From assembly GCA_964592775.1 (NCBI GenBank), contig CAZQFX010000002.1, positions 1-40,936 of the forward strand: a stretch of 40,936 bases of DNA. Direction: 5' to 3'. This DNA comes from SURF-21 sp964592775. Lineage in GTDB: Bacteria; Actinomycetota; Geothermincolia; Geothermincolales; RBG-13-55-18. A model generated the notes under the pieces. That model ran no database searches. It worked only from the letters and a program-made list of their open reading frames with translations, and was not told the DNA's origin. Position numbers and translations under genes: made by a program. Positions within the stretch are counted from its first letter, which is position 1. Each line of letters begins with the position of its first letter. This document shows, one piece after another, positions 1 through 7,945 of the stretch.

Positions 1-123
1 GGAGGGTGCGGTGAAGACCCCCGCCATGCCGAAGACGTCCCGGTAGAGGATGGGCACGCCGCAGGTGCCGCCGGCTATCTCCACCTCGCGCTGTACGACG
101 TCCTCGAGAAAAGTGCTCTCCAT
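1..123 (-). CDS. acetoacetate decarboxylase-like protein (5' end only)
   Basis: The first 41 codons of a gene that runs off the left edge of the window. Seen: an ATG preceded by a strong AGGAGG ribosome site, and a protein start containing the segment VPILYRD followed by a small hydrophobic stretch. Similar segments occur near the N-terminus of acetoacetate decarboxylase-family proteins, so that family is my best guess; with so little sequence it remains tentative. It is co-directional with the ABC exporter genes but separated from the permease stop by 105 bases holding its own candidate promoter. Confidence 0.45.
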   Translation of the reverse strand, partial: MESTFLEDVVQREVEIAGGTCGVPILYRDVFGMAGVFTAPS

Positions 124-178
124 TTCGTCCTCCTGTGCCAAGAAGCCGCTCCGCGTACGTCCGCCATTTCTGCCTGCA

Positions 179-206
179 TTATTATGGTTTACCCGTTTCG
201 CTGCAA
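179..206 (-). promoter_or_regulatory. candidate promoter of the decarboxylase-like gene
   Basis: On the minus strand a TTGCAG (201-206) and a TAATAA (179-184) are separated by 16 bases, upstream of the start codon at 123. It is the only AT-rich stretch in this gap. No operator is evident. Confidence 0.4.
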
Positions 207-228
207 AGATAAACGCATACCGGCCCCA

Positions 229-1020
229 TCAATACTTGACCAGGGTGCCGGTCCTGCGGGCGTAGTGCACGGCGAGGCGGAAGGAGGCCAGGCTCAGCGG
301 TATGAGCACCGCGGCGATGACGGCCAGGGCCAGGAAGCCGTCCCACAGGGTGGAGAAGCTCTCGCCCATGAGCAGCGCCCCCCGCACGCCCTCCAGGGAC
401 CAGGTTATGGGGAGCAGGCGCGAGAGGAACCGCATCCAGCCGGGGAGCACGGAGATGGGATAGAAGACGCCCCCCAGGAGGATGGAGAGGCTGCTCACCA
501 CCCAGTTGATGGGGTCGCCGCGCTTGAAGACGATGATGAAGCTGGCGGAGACGATGCCCAGGGCGGCATAGCAGGCCACGGTGAGCACCAGCAGGAGCAG
601 GGCGGCGAGGACGTTGGCCCCCGCGAATGAGACGCCGAAGAACGCGCCCACCACCAGGAAAGCCAGCACGGATACGGAAGTGAAGAGGAAGCGCCACAGG
701 GAGGAGGAGAGGACGATGGTGGTGAGGGAGGTCGGCGTGGACATCATGGCCTCCAGGGTCCCCATCATCTGCTCCTCGCGCATGCTCTCGGCGAAGGAGC
801 CCAGGCCGGTGCGCAGGTACATGGCCATGGCCATCCCCACCAGCGCGAAGGAGAAGTAGTTATCTGCGGAGCCCTGGACGTAGGCGGGGTCCACGATCTT
901 GCCCAGGAAGTAGAAGATGGCCACGGAGAAGACGACTCCGATGAGTGAGAGGAGGAAGTTGAAGCGGTAGCTTGCCTCCATGAAGAAGTCGCGCTTGAGG
1001 AAGGCCAGGGCTTTTCTCAT
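229..1020 (-). CDS. ABC-2 type transporter permease
   Basis: Integral membrane subunit (263 aa) of an ABC-2 exporter. The protein starts MRKALAFLKRDFFMEASYRF, the usual cytoplasmic lead-in of this family, followed by about six hydrophobic segments (roughly residues 20-45, 55-75, 100-130, 135-165, 170-190 and 225-250), and ends GTLVKY. The ATG overlaps the stop of the upstream ATPase gene by four bases (ATGA), which indicates translational coupling and a two-gene exporter; a GGAGGA site lies just upstream. The substrate cannot be read from the sequence. Longer frames through this region are extensions into the ATPase gene and are not used. Confidence 0.85.
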   Translation of the reverse strand: MRKALAFLKRDFFMEASYRFNFLLSLIGVVFSVAIFYFLGKIVDPAYVQGSADNYFSFALVGMAMAMYLRTGLGSFAESMREEQMMGTLEAMMSTPTSLTTIVLSSSLWRFLFTSVSVLAFLVVGAFFGVSFAGANVLAALLLLVLTVACYAALGIVSASFIIVFKRGDPINWVVSSLSILLGGVFYPISVLPGWMRFLSRLLPITWSLEGVRGALLMGESFSTLWDGFLALAVIAAVLIPLSLASFRLAVHYARRTGTLVKY

Positions 1021-1853
1021 GCTGGTTCCTCCGCCCTCCGCACCAGCTCCACGAAGATATCCCCCAGCCCCGCCTCCGCTCCGAGTTCCCCCCTGCCGGT
1101 TTCCAGCAGCCCGGCCAGGGTGCCGAGGTAGAGGAGGCGGCCGCGGTGCAGCAGGGCCACGTCCTCGCACAGGCGCTCCGCCTCGTCCATGTCCTGGGTG
1201 GCCAGGAGCACCGCCTTCCCCCGCGCCTCCACCAGCTCCCGGCGTATGAAATCCCGCAGGGGGTAGGCGGCGTCCGGGGAGAGGGAGCGGGTCGGCTCGT
1301 CCATGAGCAGTACCTGGGGGTCGTGCAGTAGGGCGCGCGCCAGCGCCGCCTTCTGCCGCATGCCGGTGGAATAGTCCGAGAAGGGGACGTCGAGGTATTC
1401 GGAGATGCCGGTGAGCGCGCCAAGTTCCTCGATGCGCTTCGCCGCCTGTTTGCCGTCCATATCGTGGAGGGAGGCGAAGAACTCCAGGTTGCGGCGGCTT
1501 GAGAGGCGCCAGTAGAAGCTGCGCTCCTCGCTGTTGACCATCCCCATGAAGCTGCGTATGCGGCGGCCGTGATGCAGGGGGTCCTCCCCCAGGACGGCAA
1601 CGGAGCCCGATGTCGGCGCCAGCAGGTTGTAGCAGATCTTGATCAGGGTGGTCTTGCCCGCGCCGTTGGTGCCCAGCAGCCCGAAGACGCTGCCGCGGCG
1701 GACCTCGAAGCTCACCCCGTCGAGGGCCCTGATGGCGCCCTGTTTCCAGGAGGGGAGGAAGAACGACCGCCATCCCCTCGCGGGGCGCGGGTAGTCCTTT
1801 ACCAGCTCGCTCACCACGAGGGCTGTCTCATTCCCGTCCGTTTCAGTGACCAT
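1017..1853 (-). CDS. ABC transporter ATP-binding protein with altered H-loop
   Basis: Cytoplasmic ATPase (278 aa) of the exporter, cotranscribed with the permease. Visible motifs: Walker A GTNGAGKTT, an ABC signature of the STGMRQK type common in ABC-2 exporters, Walker B VLLMDEPT, then a D-loop-like RSLSP. The switch (H-loop) position reads ATQDMDEAE, with glutamine where most ABC ATPases have histidine. The first 15 residues are a hydrophilic lead before the domain; the ATG is kept because no better start is seen. The family usually exports lipids, drugs or polymers; no specific substrate is suggested here. Confidence 0.88.
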   Translation of the reverse strand: MVTETDGNETALVVSELVKDYPRPARGWRSFFLPSWKQGAIRALDGVSFEVRRGSVFGLLGTNGAGKTTLIKICYNLLAPTSGSVAVLGEDPLHHGRRIRSFMGMVNSEERSFYWRLSSRRNLEFFASLHDMDGKQAAKRIEELGALTGISEYLDVPFSDYSTGMRQKAALARALLHDPQVLLMDEPTRSLSPDAAYPLRDFIRRELVEARGKAVLLATQDMDEAERLCEDVALLHRGRLLYLGTLAGLLETGRGELGAEAGLGDIFVELVRRAEEPA

Positions 1854-2370
1854 GGCGGCGGGCCTTTTCCCTCCGGTATGCCGGGAAACGCTTCCGGCGA
1901 CTCGCTACGGCTATATCTATCTACTACGCTTGTCCCCGATAACCTTCTGTCCGCCCGGCTCCGGCGGCGGACAAGAGCATCGGCGAGCGTGGCCGGTTAA
2001 ACGTGGTCGCATGATCTCACGGGCCTTGCCACTCTGAGCCTGACAAGCGGGCGCGGCGCATTGCCGCTCTCGAATCGTTTCCGCATTAACGGACCGGAAT
2101 GCTTATTTCGGCGGTCTGGCCGCCGTACGAGGTCGCTCCCCGCAGGTCCGGGTTTGTCAAACCTGCTTCGTTCCTCGCCAGGCTGCTCCGAAAATAGCCG
2201 TCCAGCACCATATCTTGTATCCCATTCAAGGCACGAAGCCGTTTTCATCCTTTGATGGTGCCGCGACTGTGCGGCATGGGCGACTGACCGATAATCGATA
2301 GATTGTCCGGGGGGTTGACCCCTGCTTTGAACGCACCAGTTCTTATATTTTCGTTCAGCCTGTCGCCATG
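1854..2370. other. non-coding intergenic region with palindromes
   Basis: 517 bases between the ATPase start and the 3' end of the copper operon. I see no convincing gene. It holds a 7-bp inverted repeat GTCCGCC/GGCGGAC (1949-1955, 1966-1972), a hairpin CGGCGG/CCGCCG near 2112-2130, the palindrome GGTTTGTCAAACC near 2152, a dispersed repeat (2179-2292, separate entry) and a GGGG-TTGA-CCCC hairpin near 2311-2322. The frames open here are low-complexity readings of repeat DNA. Confidence 0.6.
2179..2292. repeat. dispersed ~114-bp repeat, copy A
   Basis: By eye this stretch matches 33039-33152 over its whole length, with about 85% identity and one single-base indel. Shared landmarks in order are CCGAAAATAGCC, ACCATATCT, CCCATTCA, GTTTTCATCCTTTG, GGTGCCGCGAC and TGCGGCATG. 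This copy lies between genes; the other lies inside a gene. It encodes no transposase, so it is either a non-autonomous mobile repeat or the remnant of one. Confidence 0.75.
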
Positions 2371-3801
2371 TCAGCCGCAGCAAGGCATGCAAGGGGCGGG
2401 AACGGCGGGTTCCTCCTCCGTTGGAGGCGGGACGGCGCCGGGGTCGCTGCCGTCGACGACGATAAACCTTCCTGTGTGCATCCCCATGGTGCAGCTGAAC
2501 TTGATCTCGCCCGTCTCCTGAGGCGTGAACTCGATGACGTTCTCGCCGGGGGAGAGGCTCTTGACTATGCCCAGTTTCGGCACCTGCAGGCTGCTGGCGC
2601 AGGAATTGGGGCTCTGCCCGTCAATGACCCACCTAACGGGGGTGCCCACCTGCACGGTCAACTGGTTCGGCCGGTAGCCGGACGACACCTGGGCCATGTT
2701 CACCACCTGGTAGCCGCCCTCGACCGGGGGAAGCGACCCGGCTTCCGCCTGGGCCGCCGTGCCGTCGCCGAGATCGAAGAGGTCCCAGCCGGTGAGGTTG
2801 TAACCGTTGGAGATGTTGAACATCGCCAGCGCCACCACGAGCACGCCGGCGAAACGGAAGAACCAGCGGGCGCGGGAGACCTTGAAGTAGGACGTCAATC
2901 CGCCTATGCCCAGGAGCCCGGGCGTGGTTCCGACGGCGAATATGCCCATGACCAGGGCGCCCATGACGAAGCTGCCCGTGCTCATGGCGTAGAGCTGCAT
3001 GGCCTGGGTAAAACCGCAGGGGAGGAAGAAGGTAAGGCCTCCGAGGAGCATGGAATTGGCGTGGCCGTACTCGTCGTCGCGGCGCTTGTGCGTGCCCAGG
3101 AGCCTGCTCAGGGCGGGGGGCAGGGTCAGGCCGCCGGACGATAGACGCGGGAAGAGGTCCGTGAGCTGCAGGCCGATGAAGAACATCACCAGGCCCACCA
3201 CGATGATCAGTACGCCGAGGACCGGCCCCGAGAAATGGAACACCCGGCCGAGAAGCCCCACCAGGCCGCCGAGCACGGCGAACGATATTATCCTCCCCAG
3301 GTTGAAGAAGAGATGGGGGCGGAAGTTCTGCATGCGCGTGGCCGCGGGGTGTTTCTCCGCGTGCCTGGCCGATATCCCCAGCACCAGCCCCCCCACGAGC
3401 GCCATGCAACTGGAGAAACCGGCCGTGAGCCCCACGACCAGGACGACGAGGAGGTTGGACGGATTGCCCGAGGTCACGTTCCACTCGAAGATGCCCAACC
3501 TGCCGGCGATGAGGTAGAGGATCAGGATGGCGGGAACCGCTATCGCGAGGTCGCGGTATACCTTGGGGTCCCTGCTGATCCAGGACCCGGAGTCGCCGGA
3601 CCCGACCTCGTATCCCGCCGCCGTTACGGCCTTCCCGATACTGCCCTTGTCGAGCGGCCCGTCGGAGAAGATATCCGCGCTGCTCTTACGCCAGCTGACC
3701 CTGACGCGCTCGACGCCCGCGACCTCCCGCAGCTTCTCCTCCACGAGCAGCTCGCAGGAGCGGCAGTGCATGCCCTTGATCTCCACCGTCGTCTTGTTCA
3801 T
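2371..3801 (-). CDS. HMA-SafE/DsbD-like membrane protein-cupredoxin fusion
   Basis: A 476-aa copper-handling membrane protein with three parts. Residues 1-70 form an HMA metal-binding domain with GMHCRSC (Cys13, Cys16). Residues about 85-345 form a TauE/SafE (UreH/DsbD-like) transmembrane unit with roughly seven segments, including SCMALVGG and FFLPCGFTQ cysteines typical of thiol or metal transfer. Residues about 370-455 form a cupredoxin-like domain with a C-x-MGMH copper-site-like motif near the end. The extreme C-terminus is Cys/Pro-rich (CMPCC). It is the last gene of the copA-csoR operon. The family is linked to copper trafficking and respiratory-oxidase assembly; the exact direction of copper movement here is inferred from context only. 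Confidence 0.8.
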   Translation of the reverse strand: MNKTTVEIKGMHCRSCELLVEEKLREVAGVERVRVSWRKSSADIFSDGPLDKGSIGKAVTAAGYEVGSGDSGSWISRDPKVYRDLAIAVPAILILYLIAGRLGIFEWNVTSGNPSNLLVVLVVGLTAGFSSCMALVGGLVLGISARHAEKHPAATRMQNFRPHLFFNLGRIISFAVLGGLVGLLGRVFHFSGPVLGVLIIVVGLVMFFIGLQLTDLFPRLSSGGLTLPPALSRLLGTHKRRDDEYGHANSMLLGGLTFFLPCGFTQAMQLYAMSTGSFVMGALVMGIFAVGTTPGLLGIGGLTSYFKVSRARWFFRFAGVLVVALAMFNISNGYNLTGWDLFDLGDGTAAQAEAGSLPPVEGGYQVVNMAQVSSGYRPNQLTVQVGTPVRWVIDGQSPNSCASSLQVPKLGIVKSLSPGENVIEFTPQETGEIKFSCTMGMHTGRFIVVDGSDPGAVPPPTEEEPAVPAPCMPCCG

Positions 3802-3837
3802 TCCGCTACCGACTCCATTTCGTTTCCCGCGTTTTTC

Positions 3838-4110
3838 CTAGCGGTTGGACCAGTTGCTGACCACCAGGATCTCCTCGATCATCTTCTGCTGCTTCTCCTC
3901 GTCGTCGGTCTTCATGGCCTCGGCGAAGCAGCTGTTGAGGTGTCCCTCCATGATCAGCTGCTGGGCGGACCTCAGGAGGCCCATCACCGCCAGGTTCTGC
4001 TGCATGATATCGATGCAGTACTCGTCGGCCTCGATCATCTTGATGATCTTCGCGATATGGCTCTGCGCCTTCCTGAAATTGAGGATCGCCTTCAGCTTCT
4101 TCTCGTGCAA
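3838..4110 (-). CDS. csoR: CsoR-family copper-sensing repressor
   Basis: A 90-aa all-helical DUF156 repressor. The Cu(I) ligand pattern of the family is visible: a Cys in ADEYCIDI, then His and Cys in MEGHLNSCF, the Cys-His-Cys set of CsoR. I start it at the TTG at 4110 (protein MHEKKLKAILNFR), because GGGAGG lies about seven bases upstream and the family begins here; upstream in-frame codons read poorly. It lies between copA and the SafE fusion gene on one transcript. Known role: binds operators when copper is low and is released by Cu(I). The palindrome at 7184-7210 is the obvious target, giving autoregulation. Confidence 0.88.
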   Translation of the reverse strand: MHEKKLKAILNFRKAQSHIAKIIKMIEADEYCIDIMQQNLAVMGLLRSAQQLIMEGHLNSCFAEAMKTDDEEKQQKMIEEILVVSNWSNR

Positions 4111-4160
4111 TCCGCCACCTCCCGATCCATGCGGTTCTCCTACCGCCAACGGTGACCGTT

Positions 4161-7079
4161 TCAATCCGCCGCCCCCTCGTGCATCAAGGGGGTTCCCGCG
4201 ATAACGGGAGCGCCGGCGGCATGCGATATACTGCGGCGCCCGTCGTCGAAGACGAACCTCACCCACCGGGAATCGGACATACCCGCCTGGTTCATCATCC
4301 CCTCCAGGGACGATTCCATGTCCATCTCCGGATCGGTATCCTCCTGGGTGGGCTCCGTTTCCATCCCGCCGTCCATATCGCCTTCGTCCATGCGCGAGCT
4401 GATCCACGCGAACTGCAGGAAGAGCAGGGTGAAGACCAGGACCATGATCACCGGGGCCACCTGCGAGAGGCGGTTCACCCTGCGGGGGCGGAAATGCCGC
4501 AGGAGCAGGGAGTTGCCGACCACCGAGATGGAACTCAAGGCCATGGCCAGCCCGGCCAGCTCCGGCTTGAGCGCCAGGCCCAGGAAGGAGAAAGCCCGCG
4601 CGGCGATGGGGATGCCGATGGCGTTGTAGAAGAGGGCGAAGAACATGTTCTGCTTGATCTTGGTCATGGATTCCCGGGCCAGCTCCAGGGCGGTGGCCAC
4701 GGCCCCCAGGTCGTCCTTGATGATCACGATGCCCCCGGCCTCCATGGCCACGTCGGTACCCGAGCCCATGGCGATGCCCAGGTCCGCCTGGGCCAGGGCG
4801 GGAGCGTCGTTGATGCCGTCACCGACCATGGCCACTACCTTGCCTTCCTCCTGCAGCCGTTTCACCTCGAGGGCCTTGTCCTGCGGCAGGACCTCGGCCA
4901 GGACGTTATCGATCCCCACCTCCCGCGCCACCGCGCCGGCGGTGCGGCGGTTGTCCCCGGTGATCATGTAGATGGCGATGCCCATGTCCGCGAGCCGCGA
5001 GACGGCGTCGCGTGACGTCTCTTTTACCGTATCCGCGACGCCGACCGCTCCCAGGACCTCCCTTTCCGAGGCCAGCAGCATAACCGTCTTTCCCTGCTCC
5101 TCCAGGCGCTCGATGGCGCCCGCGAGAACGGCCGCGTCCAGGCCCGCGACATCCGAGATCAGCTTGCGGTTGCCGAGGTAATACTCCATGTCCGATATGG
5201 TGCCCTGGATGCCGTGCCCGGGGACGGCCTTGAATCCCGCGACCTCCTCCAGCTCGACCCCGCGCTCCCGGGCGTGGCCGTATATCGCCTCCGCCAGGGC
5301 GTGTTCGGAGGACCTCTCCAGGGAGGCGGCGAGGCGCAAGATCTCTTCCTCGTCCACCCCGCCGAAGCTCAACACGTCGGTGACCTCCGGCTTTCCCTTG
5401 GTGATGGTCCCGGTCTTGTCGAAGACGACGGCATCGACCTTCCGGGCTGCCTCAAGCGGCTCACCGCCCTTGATGAGTATCCCGTACTCCGCTCCCTTGC
5501 CCGTGGCCACCATGATGGCGGTGGGGGTGGCCAGGCCCAGCGCGCACGGGCAGGCGATGACGATGACCGAGGTGAAGGCCATCATGGCAAAGGAGAACTC
5601 GGCCCCGATAAGAAGCCAGATAACGAAGGTGAGGGCGGCGGCGCCGATGACCGCGGGTACGAACCTGGCCGCCACCCGGTCCGCGAAGTCCTGGATGGGG
5701 GCCTTGGAGCCCTGGGCCTCCTCGATGAGGCGGATGATCTGCGAGAGGGTGGTCTCCGCGCCTACCCGGGTTGCCTCGAACTCGAAGCTCCCGGTCTTGT
5801 TGATGGTGGCCCCGATGACCATATCCCCCTCGTTCTTCTCCACCGGGATGCTCTCGCCGGTGACCATGGACTCGTCCACCGCCGACGATCCGCGCACGAT
5901 CACCCCGTCCACGGGGATTTTCTCCCCCGGCCTGACCAGGACGATATCGCCATGGACGACCTCCTCGATGGGGATGTCGCGCTCGACGCCCTCGCGCATG
6001 ACCCTGGCCGTCCTGGCCCGCAGGCCCGCCAGTTTCTTGATCGCCTCGGAGGTCCTGCCCTTGGTCTTCCCCTCCAGCCACTTGCCCATGAGCACGAAGG
6101 TGATGAGGAAGGCGGAGGTCTCGAAGTACATGTTCGGCACCTTGGCCCCCCCCACCCCGATCACCGAGCCGTGGGAAACGGCGTAGGATATCAGGTTCAC
6201 TAGGCTGTAGAAATAGGCCGCCGAGGTCCCGATGGCGATGAGGCTATCCATGTTGAAGGTCTTCATCCTCAGGCTGGACCATGTCCCCCTGTAGAAGGTG
6301 GCGCCGGCCACGAACTGGACGGGGGTCGCCAGGACCAGGGATACGATGCCGAAGTAGGGCGGCAGCGAGCCGGCCCCGGGCATCCACTTGAAGAAGTCAA
6401 GCAGCATGAAGTAGAGCATGGGCAGGCTCAACACCAGGGAGAATATGAACATGTGGAAGCGGTGGGCGATCTCCCTTTCGCGCTTGATGGAGTCCGCTTC
6501 GACGTCGGCCTCGTCGAGGACCGCGGCCTTGTAGCCGGCACGCTCCACGGTCTCGATCAGCTCCCGCGCCGATACCCTGTCGCGGTCGTAGATCACCGAC
6601 GCCTTTTCGGCGGCGAAGTTCACGTTGGCCTGCTTCACCCCCGGCGCCTTGCGCAGCTCGCGCTCGATGATGCCCGCGCACGAGGCGCAGTGCATACCCG
6701 AAAGGGAGAGCCGGAGCAACTCGCCCCGGCCCTCCCCGCCGCGTTCCCCACCCGGAGATTGCGGCTGCGAGCCGTTGTCGTCCGCTTGCGCCATCAACGC
6801 GCAGGCGGCGTCTATGCCGAACGGCGGACAGGAGGCGGCGTCGAGCGTCGAGAGGGTATGGTCGAACTGCGTCGTTGCCCGGAAGCCCTGCCCGGATATC
6901 GCCGCCAGTATCTCCTCCTGTCCGGCAAGTGTATCGTCGTAGGTCAGGCTACCCGAGCCTTCGGTATGGTCTATGGAGACGTCCTCAAGGCCTTCGATCC
7001 CCTGCAGCGCCTCGCCTATGAGCTTCTCGCATGACGTGCAGTGCATGCCGTCGATCTTCAGTTGCAGGGCCCTTTTCAT
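4161..7079 (-). CDS. copA: P1B-type Cu(I)-exporting ATPase with C-terminal extension
   Basis: A 972-aa copper pump of the inner membrane. Two N-terminal HMA domains carry GMHCTSC (Cys14/17) and GMHCASC (Cys131/134), joined by a low-complexity linker (about 75-120). The core has TGES, the CPC transport motif (510-512), the phosphorylation site DKTGT (Asp554), His593 in SEHALAEAI (Ala replaces the usual Pro of the HP pair) and GDGIND (753-758). The usual protein would end near residue 865; here a further hydrophobic segment (about 875-893) is followed by about 80 residues rich in Met, Asp and Glu. An AAGGTGAGAGG site precedes the ATG. First gene of the copper operon. Confidence 0.95.
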   Translation of the reverse strand: MKRALQLKIDGMHCTSCEKLIGEALQGIEGLEDVSIDHTEGSGSLTYDDTLAGQEEILAAISGQGFRATTQFDHTLSTLDAASCPPFGIDAACALMAQADDNGSQPQSPGGERGGEGRGELLRLSLSGMHCASCAGIIERELRKAPGVKQANVNFAAEKASVIYDRDRVSARELIETVERAGYKAAVLDEADVEADSIKREREIAHRFHMFIFSLVLSLPMLYFMLLDFFKWMPGAGSLPPYFGIVSLVLATPVQFVAGATFYRGTWSSLRMKTFNMDSLIAIGTSAAYFYSLVNLISYAVSHGSVIGVGGAKVPNMYFETSAFLITFVLMGKWLEGKTKGRTSEAIKKLAGLRARTARVMREGVERDIPIEEVVHGDIVLVRPGEKIPVDGVIVRGSSAVDESMVTGESIPVEKNEGDMVIGATINKTGSFEFEATRVGAETTLSQIIRLIEEAQGSKAPIQDFADRVAARFVPAVIGAAALTFVIWLLIGAEFSFAMMAFTSVIVIACPCALGLATPTAIMVATGKGAEYGILIKGGEPLEAARKVDAVVFDKTGTITKGKPEVTDVLSFGGVDEEEILRLAASLERSSEHALAEAIYGHARERGVELEEVAGFKAVPGHGIQGTISDMEYYLGNRKLISDVAGLDAAVLAGAIERLEEQGKTVMLLASEREVLGAVGVADTVKETSRDAVSRLADMGIAIYMITGDNRRTAGAVAREVGIDNVLAEVLPQDKALEVKRLQEEGKVVAMVGDGINDAPALAQADLGIAMGSGTDVAMEAGGIVIIKDDLGAVATALELARESMTKIKQNMFFALFYNAIGIPIAARAFSFLGLALKPELAGLAMALSSISVVGNSLLLRHFRPRRVNRLSQVAPVIMVLVFTLLFLQFAWISSRMDEGDMDGGMETEPTQEDTDPEMDMESSLEGMMNQAGMSDSRWVRFVFDDGRRSISHAAGAPVIAGTPLMHEGAAD

Positions 7080-7183
7080 CCTCTCACCTTCTCTATCCGG
7101 GCGATACGGCTGCCATCGTGGCAGGCCGTACGGCCGGAGGTCTCGCTCCCGGATCCCTTGCCTGCGGTGCGGATACCGTTTGC

Positions 7184-7210
7184 GCTACCTATACCTATGG
7201 TATAGGTAGC
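7184..7210. promoter_or_regulatory. CsoR-type operator (perfect palindrome)
   Basis: GCTACCTATACC, three central bases, then GGTATAGGTAGC: a perfect 12-bp inverted repeat. It lies just upstream of copA and touches the -10 hexamer of the minus-strand promoter, so a bound repressor would block RNA polymerase. The inner TATACC/GGTATA resembles known CsoR sites, and csoR is in the operon it would control. Confidence 0.75.
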
Positions 7211-7237
7211 ATATATCCGTGCAGGTATTCCTGTCAA
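7210..7237 (-). promoter_or_regulatory. copper operon promoter
   Basis: On the minus strand a perfect TTGACA (7232-7237) and TATATG (7210-7215) are 16 bases apart. The CsoR-type palindrome begins at the -10. The leader to the copA ATG at 7079 is about 120 bases. Confidence 0.65.
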
Positions 7238-7505
7238 TGATCCACGCTTGGGGACATGGAGACGCCTCAGCGAGCCGCCGGAGGGGGCCGCGGCCCGGCA
7301 GGCGGTGAGGGTGGCCGCATCGGGGGCCGGCGGAGCTGCATCATCTCGCCCGGGCGGGATGGTCCCTATAATAGAGGGAGTCGCCCGGTGGCGGGTTGCC
7401 CGCGGCCTCGAGCAACGGCGGCATGCGAAAAAAGGCTGTGATGTATAGTCACATTGTCTTAAAATGCATCTATTGTCAGCATATCGATCGGAGCAGGTGA
7501 GTCTG
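7238..7505. other. divergent intergenic region, copper operon / glutamate synthase operon
   Basis: About 270 bases with no supportable gene. A TATAAT sits at 7367-7372 without a good -35. At 7437-7453 is TGTGA-N7-TCACA, a CRP/FNR-like dyad with one base too many in the middle. GTCAC (7448) and TTAAA (7459) are 11 bases apart, a weak match to the GlnR-like arrays seen before amt and glnA. One of these probably controls the plus-strand operon, but I cannot tell which. Confidence 0.4.
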
Positions 7506-7943
7506 GTGATCAGGATAATGCCGCGCGAGGAATACTGTATCGGGTGCCGCCTGTGCGAGATACACTGCATCGTGCAGCACTCCAGGAGCAAGGACATCAT
7601 CAAGGCCTTCAAGAAGGAGCAGCGCCCGGTGAAGCGGGTCGAGGTGGAGGAGGAAGGGCACGTCTCCTTCGCGCTGCAGTGCCGCCACTGCGGCGAGGCC
7701 CCCTGCGTCACCGCCTGCCTCTCGGGCGCCATGCAGAGGGACGCGAAGACCGGCGCGGTGACCAACGACGCGGAGCGCTGCGTCGGATGCTGGACCTGCA
7801 TCCTGGTGTGCCCCTTCGCGGCGGTGCGCCGGGACGAGGCCGGCAGGAAGGTGATAGGAAAATGCGACTTCTGCCTCGACCTGGAGACCCCGGCCTGCGT
7901 GGCCAACTGCCCCAACGAGGCCCTGATCCTGGTGGAGGGCTGA
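7506..7943 (+). CDS. 4Fe-4S polyferredoxin subunit of the glutamate synthase cluster
   Basis: A 145-aa iron-sulfur electron carrier of the HycB/AOR-small-subunit type. Four cysteine clusters are visible, beginning CIGCRLCEIHC (Cys11/14/17/21), then CRHCGEAPCVTAC, CVGCWTCILVC and CDFCLDLETPACVANC, enough for four 4Fe-4S clusters. I start at GTG 7506, eight bases after GGAGCAGG; an ATG at 7464 and a GTG at 7497 in the same frame are possible but less well placed. It is first in a tight operon with the FAD oxidoreductase and split GltS proteins, so it likely delivers electrons to glutamate synthesis. Confidence 0.85.
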   Translation: MIRIMPREEYCIGCRLCEIHCIVQHSRSKDIIKAFKKEQRPVKRVEVEEEGHVSFALQCRHCGEAPCVTACLSGAMQRDAKTGAVTNDAERCVGCWTCILVCPFAAVRRDEAGRKVIGKCDFCLDLETPACVANCPNEALILVEG

Positions 7944-7945
7944 AG

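Noticed and set aside
1997..2392. 131-codon minus-strand frame before the copper operon end
   Set aside because: It reads through the dispersed repeat and palindromes, has an improbable composition and no ribosome site.
7437..7453. CRP/FNR site TGTGA-N7-TCACA
   Set aside because: The spacer is one base longer than the N6 of the consensus, and no CRP/FNR gene or second site supports it.
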